A stretch of DNA of 64,000 bases from Bacteroidales bacterium (GTDB taxonomy: Bacteria > Bacteroidota > Bacteroidia > Bacteroidales > GCA-2748055): NCBI GenBank assembly GCA_029210725.1, contig JARGFM010000011.1, positions 62,996-126,995 of the forward strand, given 5' to 3'. This document shows positions 43,591-51,695 of this stretch, piece after piece. The position numbers and the translations under genes are program-made. The notes under the pieces were generated by a model. The model searched no databases, was not told the DNA's origin, and saw nothing but the letters and a program-made list of their open reading frames with translations. Numbering within the stretch: the first letter of the stretch is position 1; every line of letters begins with the position of its first letter.

Positions 43591-44685
43591 ATGAAATTAA
43601 GATCTATTATGAAAACCATATCCATCATGAAAACAATAAAAATTGCCCTGCTCACCCTGATTGGCGGTGCAGCACTTACAGCCTGCAACATGCAGCCAGG
43701 AGCCACTGCGGATACAGCAGCCGAAGCCCCTGAAATAAAGCCCCGTCCGGTCAGAGTCATGGAGCTGGACTATCAGGAAACTGCCATCACTCAGGATATT
43801 ACCTCCACGGTGGTCGCCTTTGAAGAGACCTACCTCTCTCCGGCCCTTTCAGGACGGATCCGCTCTGTGAAGGTGGAGGTAAACGACCATGTGAACAAGG
43901 GACAGCTCCTGGTGGAGATGGACCGGAGCCAGCTGGACCAGACGCAACTGCAGTACCAGCAGCTGCTGACCGACCTGGCCCGGATGGACACCCTGTTGCG
44001 TTACGGTTCCATCACTCAACAGGCTTATGACCAGATGAAGGCACAGGTGGAAACCACCGAACTGATCCTGGAAAACCTGAAAGAAAACACCCTGCTGAGA
44101 GCTCCCTATTCCGGGGTGATTACCGGTAAGTATTACAACGACGGAGAGTTATATTCACCGGCTCCCAATACTCCTGCAGGGAAAGCCGCTCTGGTTTCCA
44201 TGTTCCAGGTAGATCCGGTGAAGCTTATGGTCAACCTGAGTGAAAGTTATTTACCCCTGGTCAGGGAAGGAATGAAAGCCACGGTGACCACCGATGTCTA
44301 TCCCGGTACCAGTTTTCAGGGTACGGTGTTCAGGATTCATCCTACCATCAGTGCCGCCACGCGCAACTTTATCGTTGAGGTGAAGATTGCCAACAAAAAC
44401 GGGAAGCTGGCCCCGGGTATGTTTGCCCGGGTAAGCCTGAAACTGGGTGAGACCGAGGCCCTGATTGTACCTTCCATTGCGGTGATGCAACAGGCCGGGA
44501 CCAACCAGAGATATGTCATGCTGTATGAAAACGGTAGCGCTAAAAAGGTGAATGTACAGATCGTTAACAGACATGATGATCAACTGGAAATTTCTTCTCC
44601 GGAAATCCAGGGTGGAGAGCAGCTGATCTATGCCGGGCAAAGCCAGCTGGAAAACGGCGACCCTGTAAATGTAGTGTCTGAATAA
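43591..44685 (+). CDS. RND efflux periplasmic adaptor lipoprotein (MFP)
   Basis: A 364-residue adaptor. Three in-frame ATGs lie within the first 13 codons (43591, 43609, 43627), so the start is uncertain. The lipobox is LTAC in ALLTLIGGAALTACNMQPG (Cys33 from the first ATG). The adaptor core follows: lipoyl half SGRIRSVKVEVNDHVNKGQLLVEMD, hairpin QLQYQQLLTDLARMDTLLRYG, the other half APYSGVITGKYYNDGELY, and the beta-barrel end ARVSLKLGETEALIVPSIAV. It joins the pump to the TolC protein at the periplasm. It is the middle gene of the efflux operon, 11 bp after tolC and 16 bp before the pump. Confidence 0.92.
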   Translation: MKLRSIMKTISIMKTIKIALLTLIGGAALTACNMQPGATADTAAEAPEIKPRPVRVMELDYQETAITQDITSTVVAFEETYLSPALSGRIRSVKVEVNDHVNKGQLLVEMDRSQLDQTQLQYQQLLTDLARMDTLLRYGSITQQAYDQMKAQVETTELILENLKENTLLRAPYSGVITGKYYNDGELYSPAPNTPAGKAALVSMFQVDPVKLMVNLSESYLPLVREGMKATVTTDVYPGTSFQGTVFRIHPTISAATRNFIVEVKIANKNGKLAPGMFARVSLKLGETEALIVPSIAVMQQAGTNQRYVMLYENGSAKKVNVQIVNRHDDQLEISSPEIQGGEQLIYAGQSQLENGDPVNVVSE

Positions 44686-44701
44686 TTTAAAGCATCTGAA
44701 G

Positions 44702-47700
44702 ATGAGTATTTACGGAAACGCGGTCAAACGACCGATCACAACAATAATGATCTTTGTGGCACTGCTGGTGATGGGAGGGTACTCCCTGAACAGGCTCCCC
44801 ATTGATTTCTACCCCGATATCGATTTTCCTGCCATATCTGTTATCACCACTTATGCAGGAGCCAGTGCTGCCGATATTGAAACCAATGTGACCCGTCCCA
44901 TTGAGGATGGTTTGAACACTGTTGGAAGCCTGAAAAATATTTCTTCGGTTTCGCGCGACAATATGTCCGTCGTGGTCTGTGAATTTGAATGGGGAACAAA
45001 CCTGGACGAGGCTTCCAATGAAATGAGAGACGGATTAAGCTTTGTGGAGCAGTTCCTTCCCGAGGAAGTGGAGAAGCCCATGCTGTTTAAATTCAGTTCC
45101 AGTGCCATGCCCATTCTGTTCTACGGGGTTACCGCCGATGAGAGTTACGAGGCCATTGCCAATATCCTGGACGAAAAAGTGGTGAATGCGCTTAACCGGG
45201 TCGACGGGGTGGGATCTGTATCCCTGATGGGTGCGCCGGGTCGCGAGATCCAGGTGGACATTGATCCGCGTAAAATGGAATCCTATCATATAAGTGTGGA
45301 GATGATCGCCGGGGTCCTCAATGCCGAAAACCTCAACCTTCCTGCAGGGAACATGGAAATGGGGATGATGGATTATCCGCTGAGGGTCAAAGGCGAGTTT
45401 CCGTCCAGCGATATCATCGAAGACATTGTCCTGACCAGCTTCAACGGGCAAACCGTATACCTGGGTGATGTGGCTACGGTCCGGGATACCATCCGGGATA
45501 CCTCCCTGGATGAGCGCCTGAACGGGAAGACCGGGATGCGGATCATCATCCAGAAACAGTCCGGGGCCAACACCGTAGAGGTGAGCCGGGACATCAATGC
45601 CATGATGCCGGAATTGATCAAAACCCTGCCCGAGGACATCGAGATCATCACCTTCTTTGATTCCTCTGAGTTCATTACCGATTCGATTAATAACCTGACA
45701 AATTCCCTGATGTACGCGGCCTTCGCTGTCATCCTGGTGGTACTCTTCTTCCTGGGGCGATGGAGGGCCACCTTTATTGTGATCCTGACCATTCCCATTT
45801 CATTGATCGTCTCCTTTATATACCTCTATGTATCGGGAAGCTCCATTAATATTATCGCGCTTTCGTCCCTGTCCATTGCCATCGGAATGGTGGTGGATGA
45901 TGCCATTGTGGTTCTGGAGAATATCACCAAACATGTGGAAAGGGGGTCCAGTCCCCGGGAGGCGGCCATTTATGCCACCAACGAGGTATGGCTGGCAGTG
46001 ATCGTAACTACTCTTACGGTGGTGGCTGTTTTTCTGCCCCTGACCCTGATTGGCGGAATGACCGGCGAACTCTTCCGTCCCCTGGGGTATATCGTTACCA
46101 TCACCGTGGTCACCTCCACCATAACGGCCATTTCCCTGACTCCCATGCTGGCTTCAAAAATGATGAAGCTCAGAAAAAAGCCGAAGAAAGTCCGAAAAAT
46201 GTCCTATGACAACACCATCGGACGTTTCCTGGACTGGCTGGACCGCTTTTACGGACGTTCCCTGAAGACGGCCCTTCGTTTCAGATGGGGCACCCTGATC
46301 ATTGCCATGCTTATCTTCGTGTTATCCATGATGATGGCAGGAGGTATGGGTTTTGAGTTTATGCCGGAGGCCGACCAGGGATCTATGACTGCAGCCATTG
46401 AATTGCAAACCGGACTGAGAGTGGATGAGACTACCAAAGTGGCACGAAAGATCGATGCCTTCATCGAAGAAAATATGCCCGAGGCTCAGTTTTATTATAC
46501 TTCATCGGGCTCGGACGACCAGGGAGGAATGATGTCCCTCTTTATGGAGTCGGGATCCCACCGGATAAACATCAACTTCACTCTCACGGATCTGGAGACC
46601 AGGGAGCGCGACGTCTGGGCTCTGGCCAATCTGCTCACCGGATACCTGGAGACCATCCCGGAGATTGTCAATTTTGACGTGGTCCCCAACGGGGGCATGG
46701 GAGGAACCACCGAAAACAACGTGGTGGTGGAGATTTTTGGCTACGATTTCGAAACCACCTCCCTGATTGCAAATGCCCTGGCCGACAGTGTAAGCAACAT
46801 TCAGGGAGCTACCAACGTTAATGTGAGCCGCGATCCGTCCAAGCCGGAGCTGCAGATTGTGCCGGACCGGGAAAAAATGGCTCATCACGGTCTGAATACT
46901 TATACACTGGCCTCTTCCGTACGTAACCGGGTGGAGGGCCCTTACATGAGCCGTTACAGGGAGGAAGGAGATGAATACGACATTGTGGTCCGTTTCGAGG
47001 AAGAGGAGCGCAGCTCCCTTTCCAACCTGAATGATATCGCCCTGATGAATTCGCAGAATCAGGAGATCCGGCTGGGTGAAGTGGCCGACATCGAAGAACG
47101 CTGGTCGCCTCCCAATATTGAACGGAAAAACAGGGAACGAATGGTTACCGTATCCATCACGCCTTACAAGGTACCTCTGAATAAAATGGCCGAAGAGGTA
47201 CAGGCAAAGATCAACAGCATGGAGATCCCGCCCGAAGTGAATATTCAGATGGGAGGCGCCGTAGAGGAATTGCAGGATTCCATGAAGGATCTCACCCTGC
47301 TGCTCCTGCTCAGCCTGATCCTCACCTACCTGGTCATGGCCTCTCAGTTCGAATCCATGAAGATGCCTTTTATCATCATGTTCTCCATTCCATTTGCCTT
47401 TACCGGTGTGATCCTGGCCCACCTGGTCACGGGTACCACCATGAGTGTGATTTCCATGGTAGGGGGAGTGATGCTGATCGGGATCGTGGTGAAGAACGCC
47501 ATTGTACTGGTGGACTATATTAACCTGATGCGGGAGCGCGGACTGGACCTGAAACAGGCCATTGTGGAATCGGGACAATCCAGGTTGCGCCCGGTGCTGA
47601 TGACCTCCCTGACCACCATCCTGGCCATGCTGCCCCTGGCCATGAGTACCGGTTCAGGATCGGAAATCTGGAGCCCCATGGGGATCGCTGTCATCGGGGG

Positions 47701-47830
47701 ACTGATCTTCTCTACCATAGTCACCCTGATCCTGGTCCCGGTGATCTATCACATGATGCTTCGCAGGAGTGATGCCAGGAAAAAATCCGTGGAGTATAAT
47801 TTTTTGAATGGAAATGAATTAAATAATTAA
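44702..47830 (+). CDS. RND efflux transporter, HAE-1/AcrB-like permease
   Basis: A 1042-residue inner membrane pump with the RND duplicated six-helix topology and two large periplasmic loops. Family motifs include RPITTIMIFVALLVMGGYSLNRLPIDFYPD (N-terminus), IALSSLSIAIGMVVDDAIVVLENI (TM4 region, with the paired aspartates of proton translocation), and VGGVMLIGIVVKNAIVLVDYI and RLRPVLMTSLTTILAMLPL near the end. It exports drugs, detergents or lipids using proton motive force. Substrates cannot be told. The gene is full length and intact. Confidence 0.93.
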   Translation: MSIYGNAVKRPITTIMIFVALLVMGGYSLNRLPIDFYPDIDFPAISVITTYAGASAADIETNVTRPIEDGLNTVGSLKNISSVSRDNMSVVVCEFEWGTNLDEASNEMRDGLSFVEQFLPEEVEKPMLFKFSSSAMPILFYGVTADESYEAIANILDEKVVNALNRVDGVGSVSLMGAPGREIQVDIDPRKMESYHISVEMIAGVLNAENLNLPAGNMEMGMMDYPLRVKGEFPSSDIIEDIVLTSFNGQTVYLGDVATVRDTIRDTSLDERLNGKTGMRIIIQKQSGANTVEVSRDINAMMPELIKTLPEDIEIITFFDSSEFITDSINNLTNSLMYAAFAVILVVLFFLGRWRATFIVILTIPISLIVSFIYLYVSGSSINIIALSSLSIAIGMVVDDAIVVLENITKHVERGSSPREAAIYATNEVWLAVIVTTLTVVAVFLPLTLIGGMTGELFRPLGYIVTITVVTSTITAISLTPMLASKMMKLRKKPKKVRKMSYDNTIGRFLDWLDRFYGRSLKTALRFRWGTLIIAMLIFVLSMMMAGGMGFEFMPEADQGSMTAAIELQTGLRVDETTKVARKIDAFIEENMPEAQFYYTSSGSDDQGGMMSLFMESGSHRININFTLTDLETRERDVWALANLLTGYLETIPEIVNFDVVPNGGMGGTTENNVVVEIFGYDFETTSLIANALADSVSNIQGATNVNVSRDPSKPELQIVPDREKMAHHGLNTYTLASSVRNRVEGPYMSRYREEGDEYDIVVRFEEEERSSLSNLNDIALMNSQNQEIRLGEVADIEERWSPPNIERKNRERMVTVSITPYKVPLNKMAEEVQAKINSMEIPPEVNIQMGGAVEELQDSMKDLTLLLLLSLILTYLVMASQFESMKMPFIIMFSIPFAFTGVILAHLVTGTTMSVISMVGGVMLIGIVVKNAIVLVDYINLMRERGLDLKQAIVESGQSRLRPVLMTSLTTILAMLPLAMSTGSGSEIWSPMGIAVIGGLIFSTIVTLILVPVIYHMMLRRSDARKKSVEYNFLNGNELNN

Positions 47831-47836
47831 TTACTT

Positions 47837-48130
47837 GTGAAAGCTGTATTTATTGTATATAACCAGGCGCAGACCGAGAAAGTCGAGTACCTGTTCGACA
47901 AGCTGGATATCCGGGGATTTACACGCTGGACCGGCCTCACCGGCCGGGGCAGCGTGGATGGCCCCCCGCACATGAACACCCATACCTGGCCGGAACAGAA
48001 CACCGCCCGGATGGCAGTGATGGAAGATGAAGCAGTGGCGTCGGTTCTGGACGGTGTCCGCCGGCTCGACGAGGAGAACAAGGACGTGGGCATACGGGCC
48101 TTTGTCTGGGAGGTGGCGGACTACTATTAG
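47837..48130 (+). CDS. PG0541-type small transporter-associated protein
   Basis: A 97-residue protein from a GTG start, directly after the RND pump gene (6 bp). It begins KAVFIVYNQAQTEKVEYLFDKL and has RGFTRWTGLTGRGSVDGPPHMNTHTWPEQNTA. This is the pattern of a small PII-like, ferredoxin-fold family found next to RND pumps in Bacteroidota. Its function is not established; a regulatory or assembly role for the pump is inference from location. Its last 4 bp overlap the convergent FMN-protein gene. Confidence 0.75.
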   Translation: MKAVFIVYNQAQTEKVEYLFDKLDIRGFTRWTGLTGRGSVDGPPHMNTHTWPEQNTARMAVMEDEAVASVLDGVRRLDEENKDVGIRAFVWEVADYY

Positions 48131-48594
48131 TCCGCCCGGCTGGATTGTTTTCCGCTTTTGGAGGTAATGGTGACTTTCAGGATCACCATGCGGTCCAGGT
48201 TTTTCTGCTTGAACTCAATCAGGTCCGGGGCCCCATGCTGTGCCATAATCGCCTCCAGACCCTCCTGCTTACCCTGCTGATCTGATAGGATCTCCACCGT
48301 TCCGTAGCCCACTATGGAACGGTATCGGGTGCTCCAGTCGCAGGCCCTCTCTCCTTTGGAGATCTCTACCGCATCTTCCACCTCGAAACAGACCCTGTTA
48401 TCCCGGGCGAGAAGATCGATCTTCTTGCCCCCGGGGGCCGAATGGATAAAAATGCATCCATCCCTGTATCCGTAGTTGAAGGGGAGGATATAGGGCCGGT
48501 CGCCATCGATCATGGCCAGCCTGCATATCATGGCCTTCCCCAGTATCTCCTCCAGAACGCTCTTGTCTGTGATCTCCTGCTGTGCTCTTCTCAT
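48127..48594 (-). CDS. FMN-binding split-barrel protein (pyridoxamine 5'-phosphate oxidase-like, NimA-type)
   Basis: A 155-residue protein. The fold is shown by EILGKAMICRLAMIDGDRPYILPFNYGY (about residues 16-43), then IFIHSAPGGKKIDLLARDNRVCFEVE, and WSTRYRSIVGYGTVEIL with the Tyr/Arg/Gly strand of this family. Such proteins reduce small molecules with FMN; a subset are nitroimidazole reductases. Nothing fixes the substrate. It is monocistronic and convergent with the RND operon, so its relation to the pump is positional only. A 110-bp gap to the DUF1573 gene upstream holds no clear promoter box. Confidence 0.82.
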   Translation of the reverse strand: MRRAQQEITDKSVLEEILGKAMICRLAMIDGDRPYILPFNYGYRDGCIFIHSAPGGKKIDLLARDNRVCFEVEDAVEISKGERACDWSTRYRSIVGYGTVEILSDQQGKQEGLEAIMAQHGAPDLIEFKQKNLDRMVILKVTITSKSGKQSSRAD

Positions 48595-48704
48595 AGGATT
48601 GGTCCGAAATTTTATATGAATATAGGGACTTCCTGCTGTTTATCATTTTCCCCCTCGTCAAAATGAAGTACTTTTAGGCCTTTGAGTTTACGATAAGATT
48701 AATT

Positions 48705-49127
48705 ATGAGAGCTTCACTGAATTTCATAATCTCCATGATGATCCTGGCAGCAGGTACCTGGGGATGTTCTGACTCACCGGAAGAGAAAGCCAGGGATCAT
48801 GGCCAGGAGATCTGGTTCGAAGAGTACATGCACGACTACGGACAGATTGAGAAGGACAGCGATGGCACCTGGTCTTTTGTCTTTAAGAACCTGGGGGACG
48901 AGGCCTTTGTCATCAACCGGGTGCGTTCCACCTGTGGCTGCACCGTCCCCGACTGGCCGAGGGAACCCATTGAACCGGGATCCACCGGGAAGATAAGCGT
49001 CAAATACAATACCGCCACAACCGGCACTTTCCTGAAATCGGTGGTGGTATACTCTACAGCAGCCAATTCACCTGTGAAACTACAGATCAAAGGCAAGGTG
49101 GTCGCCAGGGAAAAGGAAGAATTATAA
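48705..49127 (+). CDS. DUF1573 lipoprotein
   Basis: A 140-residue predicted lipoprotein (ISMMILAAGTWGCSDSPEE; lipobox GTWGC). The mature part is a single DUF1573 Ig-like domain. Marks are HDYGQIEKDSDGTWSFVFKN, VRSTCGCTVPDWPREPIEPG with the family's conserved paired Cys, and ISVKYNTATTGTFLKSVVVYS. It is common in Bacteroidota envelopes; the role is unknown. It lies ahead of an aminotransferase gene on the same strand, 19 bp apart, with no link in function apparent. Confidence 0.88.
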   Translation: MRASLNFIISMMILAAGTWGCSDSPEEKARDHGQEIWFEEYMHDYGQIEKDSDGTWSFVFKNLGDEAFVINRVRSTCGCTVPDWPREPIEPGSTGKISVKYNTATTGTFLKSVVVYSTAANSPVKLQIKGKVVAREKEEL

Positions 49128-49146
49128 AACTGTTAACTAAAATCGT

Positions 49147-50346
49147 ATGCCAGGTATCTCAACAAAAGGACAGCAAATGCCAGCATCTCCCATCCGGAAG
49201 CTGGTCCCCTATGCGGAAGAGGCTAAGCGTAAGGGGAGAAAGGTCTACCACCTCAACATTGGTCAGCCCGATATCCTTACCCCTGAAGTGGCCCGCAATG
49301 CGGTGAAGAATATGAGCGCCAGGGTCATTGAGTACAGTCACTCTGCCGGAAATGAAAGTTATCGCCGGAAGCTGGCATCCTTTTATCAGGGTTTGGGAAT
49401 TGAAGTGGACCACACCGAAATGCTGGTGACCACCGGAGGATCCGAAGCGATCTCTTTCGCACTGATGTCCACTGTAAACCCGGGGGAGGAAGTGATTGTA
49501 CCGGAACCCTTCTACGCCAATTATAATGGCTTTTCGGTAGCAGCGGGAGTCAGGGTGGTCCCCATTACTTCGGGTATTGAAAATGGATTTGCCCTGCCTC
49601 CCATCGAGGAATTTGAAAAGGCGATTACTCCGGATACCCGCGGCATTATCATCTGCAATCCAAACAATCCCACCGGATATCTTTATTCTCAGGAGGAGCT
49701 TGAGCTGCTGGGTGAGATTGTGAAAAAGCATGACCTGTATCTCTACTCGGACGAAGTATACAGGGAATTTTGCTATGATGGGGAGAAACACTTTTCAGCC
49801 ATGGATCTGCCCGGTCTGGAACAGCATGTGATCATGTTTGATTCGGTTTCCAAACGCTACAGCATGTGCGGAGTAAGGGTCGGAACCCTGATCTCCCGGA
49901 ACAAAGAAGTCATCTCGACGGCACTGAAGTTTGCCCAGGCCAGACTGAGCCCACCCTCCTACGGGCAGGTGGCTGCGGAAGCAGCACTGGATACACCTTC
50001 CTCCTACTTCAAAGAGGTCTATGAGGAGTATATCGAACGCCGCAATTTTATGGTGGAGGCCCTGAACAAAATGCCGGGGGTCAGATGCCCCACACCCAAA
50101 GGAGCATTCTATACAGTGGTGCATCTTCCGGTGGATGATTCCGACCTGTTCTGCCAGTGGATCCTGAGTGAGTTTGAATACAAGAACCAGACGGTGATGA
50201 TGGCTCCGGCTTCTGGATTTTACTCCACTCCCGGACTGGGAAAACAGGAGGTCCGGATCGCCTATGTGCTGAAAAAAGAGGACCTGGCCAAAGCCATGGA
50301 TACCCTGGCCGGGGCCTTGAAAGCTTACCCGGGGCGAACCAACTGA
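49147..50346 (+). CDS. PLP-dependent class I/II aminotransferase (aspartate-type)
   Basis: A 399-residue fold type I transaminase. Motifs are YHLNIGQPDI (N-terminal region), TTGGSEAISFAL, the PLP-asparagine in IIICNPNNPTGYLYSQEEL (about residue 180), the Asp/Tyr in LYLYSDEVYREF, the Schiff-base lysine in DSVSKRYSMCGVRVG (about residue 239), and the substrate-carboxylate Arg near KQEVRIAY. It most likely uses aspartate or an aromatic/branched amino acid as donor; the specificity is not decided here. Length is normal. Confidence 0.88.
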   Translation: MPGISTKGQQMPASPIRKLVPYAEEAKRKGRKVYHLNIGQPDILTPEVARNAVKNMSARVIEYSHSAGNESYRRKLASFYQGLGIEVDHTEMLVTTGGSEAISFALMSTVNPGEEVIVPEPFYANYNGFSVAAGVRVVPITSGIENGFALPPIEEFEKAITPDTRGIIICNPNNPTGYLYSQEELELLGEIVKKHDLYLYSDEVYREFCYDGEKHFSAMDLPGLEQHVIMFDSVSKRYSMCGVRVGTLISRNKEVISTALKFAQARLSPPSYGQVAAEAALDTPSSYFKEVYEEYIERRNFMVEALNKMPGVRCPTPKGAFYTVVHLPVDDSDLFCQWILSEFEYKNQTVMMAPASGFYSTPGLGKQEVRIAYVLKKEDLAKAMDTLAGALKAYPGRTN

Positions 50347-50388
50347 TCCCGGCACTGTTAAACATGCAGGTAGTCATTGAATAATAAC

Positions 50389-50396
50389 TACCTTTG
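50389..50396 (+). promoter_or_regulatory. -7 promoter box of the DEAD-box helicase gene
   Basis: TACCTTTG fits TAnnTTTG. If used, transcription starts near 50402, which would exclude the TTG at 50377 and favour the TTG at 50422 as the translation start. No -33 TTG is at the usual distance. Confidence 0.45.
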
Positions 50397-50421
50397 TCCA
50401 CTTAACTTAGAAAGAGAAAAC

Positions 50422-51687
50422 TTGAATTTTAATGATTTTGGATTTGATCCCGACCTGATGGAGGGGATCAGTGCCATGGGATTTGAATCCCCTACTCCCA
50501 TCCAGGAACAGGCCATTCCAGCCATTCTGGAGGGCAGGGACATCATCGGTTCGGCACAGACCGGTACCGGTAAAACGGCCGCTTTCCTGCTTCCTGTTAT
50601 ACAGAATATCATTGCCTCCAGGGGGGCCAGTAAAACCAGGGCCCTGGTGATTGTGCCCACCCGTGAGCTGGCCCAGCAGATTGATCAGCAGATGGAGGGC
50701 TTCTCCTATTTTACCCCGGTCAGTTCCATAGCGGTATACGGAGGGGGAGACGGCACCCTGTTTGCCCGGGAAAAGAAAGCGCTCACAGAAGGGACAGAGG
50801 TTGTTATCTGTACTCCGGGCAGAATGATTGCCCACCTGAACAATAATTACGTGAAGTTTGACAGCCTGAAGTACCTGATTCTGGACGAGGCCGACCGGAT
50901 GCTGGATATGGGTTTCTTCGAGGATATCATGAAGATCATCCAGCACCTCCCCAAAGAGAGGCAGAACCTGATGTTTGCAGCGACAATGCCCGAAGATATC
51001 CGGAAACTGGCCCGCAAGGTGCTGCACCAGCCTGTGGAGCTGAATATCGCCATCTCCAAACCGGCCGAAAAGATCTTACAGGTGGCCTATGTGGTCTACG
51101 AAACCCAGAAACTACCCCTGGCAAAACACCTTCTGAAAGGACGCGACCTGAAAAGCGTTATTGTGTTCTGCTCCACCAAGTTATCTGCGAAGCAGCTGGG
51201 AAGGGAGCTGAAAAGAGAAGGCTTGAAAGTGGAGGATATCCATTCCGATCTGGACCAGAAAACCCGGGAGCAGATCATGCTTGATTTCAGGAACCGGAAA
51301 CTGAATATCCTGGTGGCCACCGACCTGTTATCCAGAGGCATCGACGTGGATAATATTGAGTTGATCATCAATTATGATGTTCCCCATGAAGGGGAGGATT
51401 ATATTCACCGGATCGGTCGGACTGCCAGGGCCGAATCCGACGGGGTGGCCATCACCCTGATCAGCCAGGAAGAGCAGTACAAGTTTGCCCGCATCGAAAA
51501 AATGCTGGAGAAGGCGGTGACCAAATCATCCGTTCCCGAAGAGTTCGGGGATACCCCCGACTATGATCCATCCGTAAACAGAGGCCGGTCCGGCTCTTTC
51601 AGGGGTGGTGGCGGAAGGAAGAAAAGTGGTGGCCAGAACCGACGAAATAATGATCGAAGAAAGTCGGGAAGCAATTCCGGCAGATAA
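50422..51687 (+). CDS. DEAD-box ATP-dependent RNA helicase
   Basis: About 421 residues from a TTG at 50422; another TTG at 50377 would add 15 residues. The Q motif region is FNDFGFDPDLMEGISAMGF. Walker A is SAQTGTGKTAAFLLP, Ia is PTRELAQQI, the DEAD box is LILDEADRMLDMGFFED, SAT is MFAATMPEDI, and domain 2 has VIVFCSTKLSAKQLG and HRIGRTARAESDGVAI. The C-terminal 40 residues are an Arg/Gly/Ser tail (RGRSGSFRGGGGRKKSGGQN) for RNA binding. It probably assists ribosome assembly or mRNA turnover. Confidence 0.93.
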   Translation: MNFNDFGFDPDLMEGISAMGFESPTPIQEQAIPAILEGRDIIGSAQTGTGKTAAFLLPVIQNIIASRGASKTRALVIVPTRELAQQIDQQMEGFSYFTPVSSIAVYGGGDGTLFAREKKALTEGTEVVICTPGRMIAHLNNNYVKFDSLKYLILDEADRMLDMGFFEDIMKIIQHLPKERQNLMFAATMPEDIRKLARKVLHQPVELNIAISKPAEKILQVAYVVYETQKLPLAKHLLKGRDLKSVIVFCSTKLSAKQLGRELKREGLKVEDIHSDLDQKTREQIMLDFRNRKLNILVATDLLSRGIDVDNIELIINYDVPHEGEDYIHRIGRTARAESDGVAITLISQEEQYKFARIEKMLEKAVTKSSVPEEFGDTPDYDPSVNRGRSGSFRGGGGRKKSGGQNRRNNDRRKSGSNSGR

Positions 51688-51695
51688 CAGGGAAC

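Noticed and set aside
46502..47578. A 358-codon minus-strand open frame opposite the RND pump gene
   Set aside because: It is His-rich mirror translation of a conserved pump; no domain and no promoter is seen.
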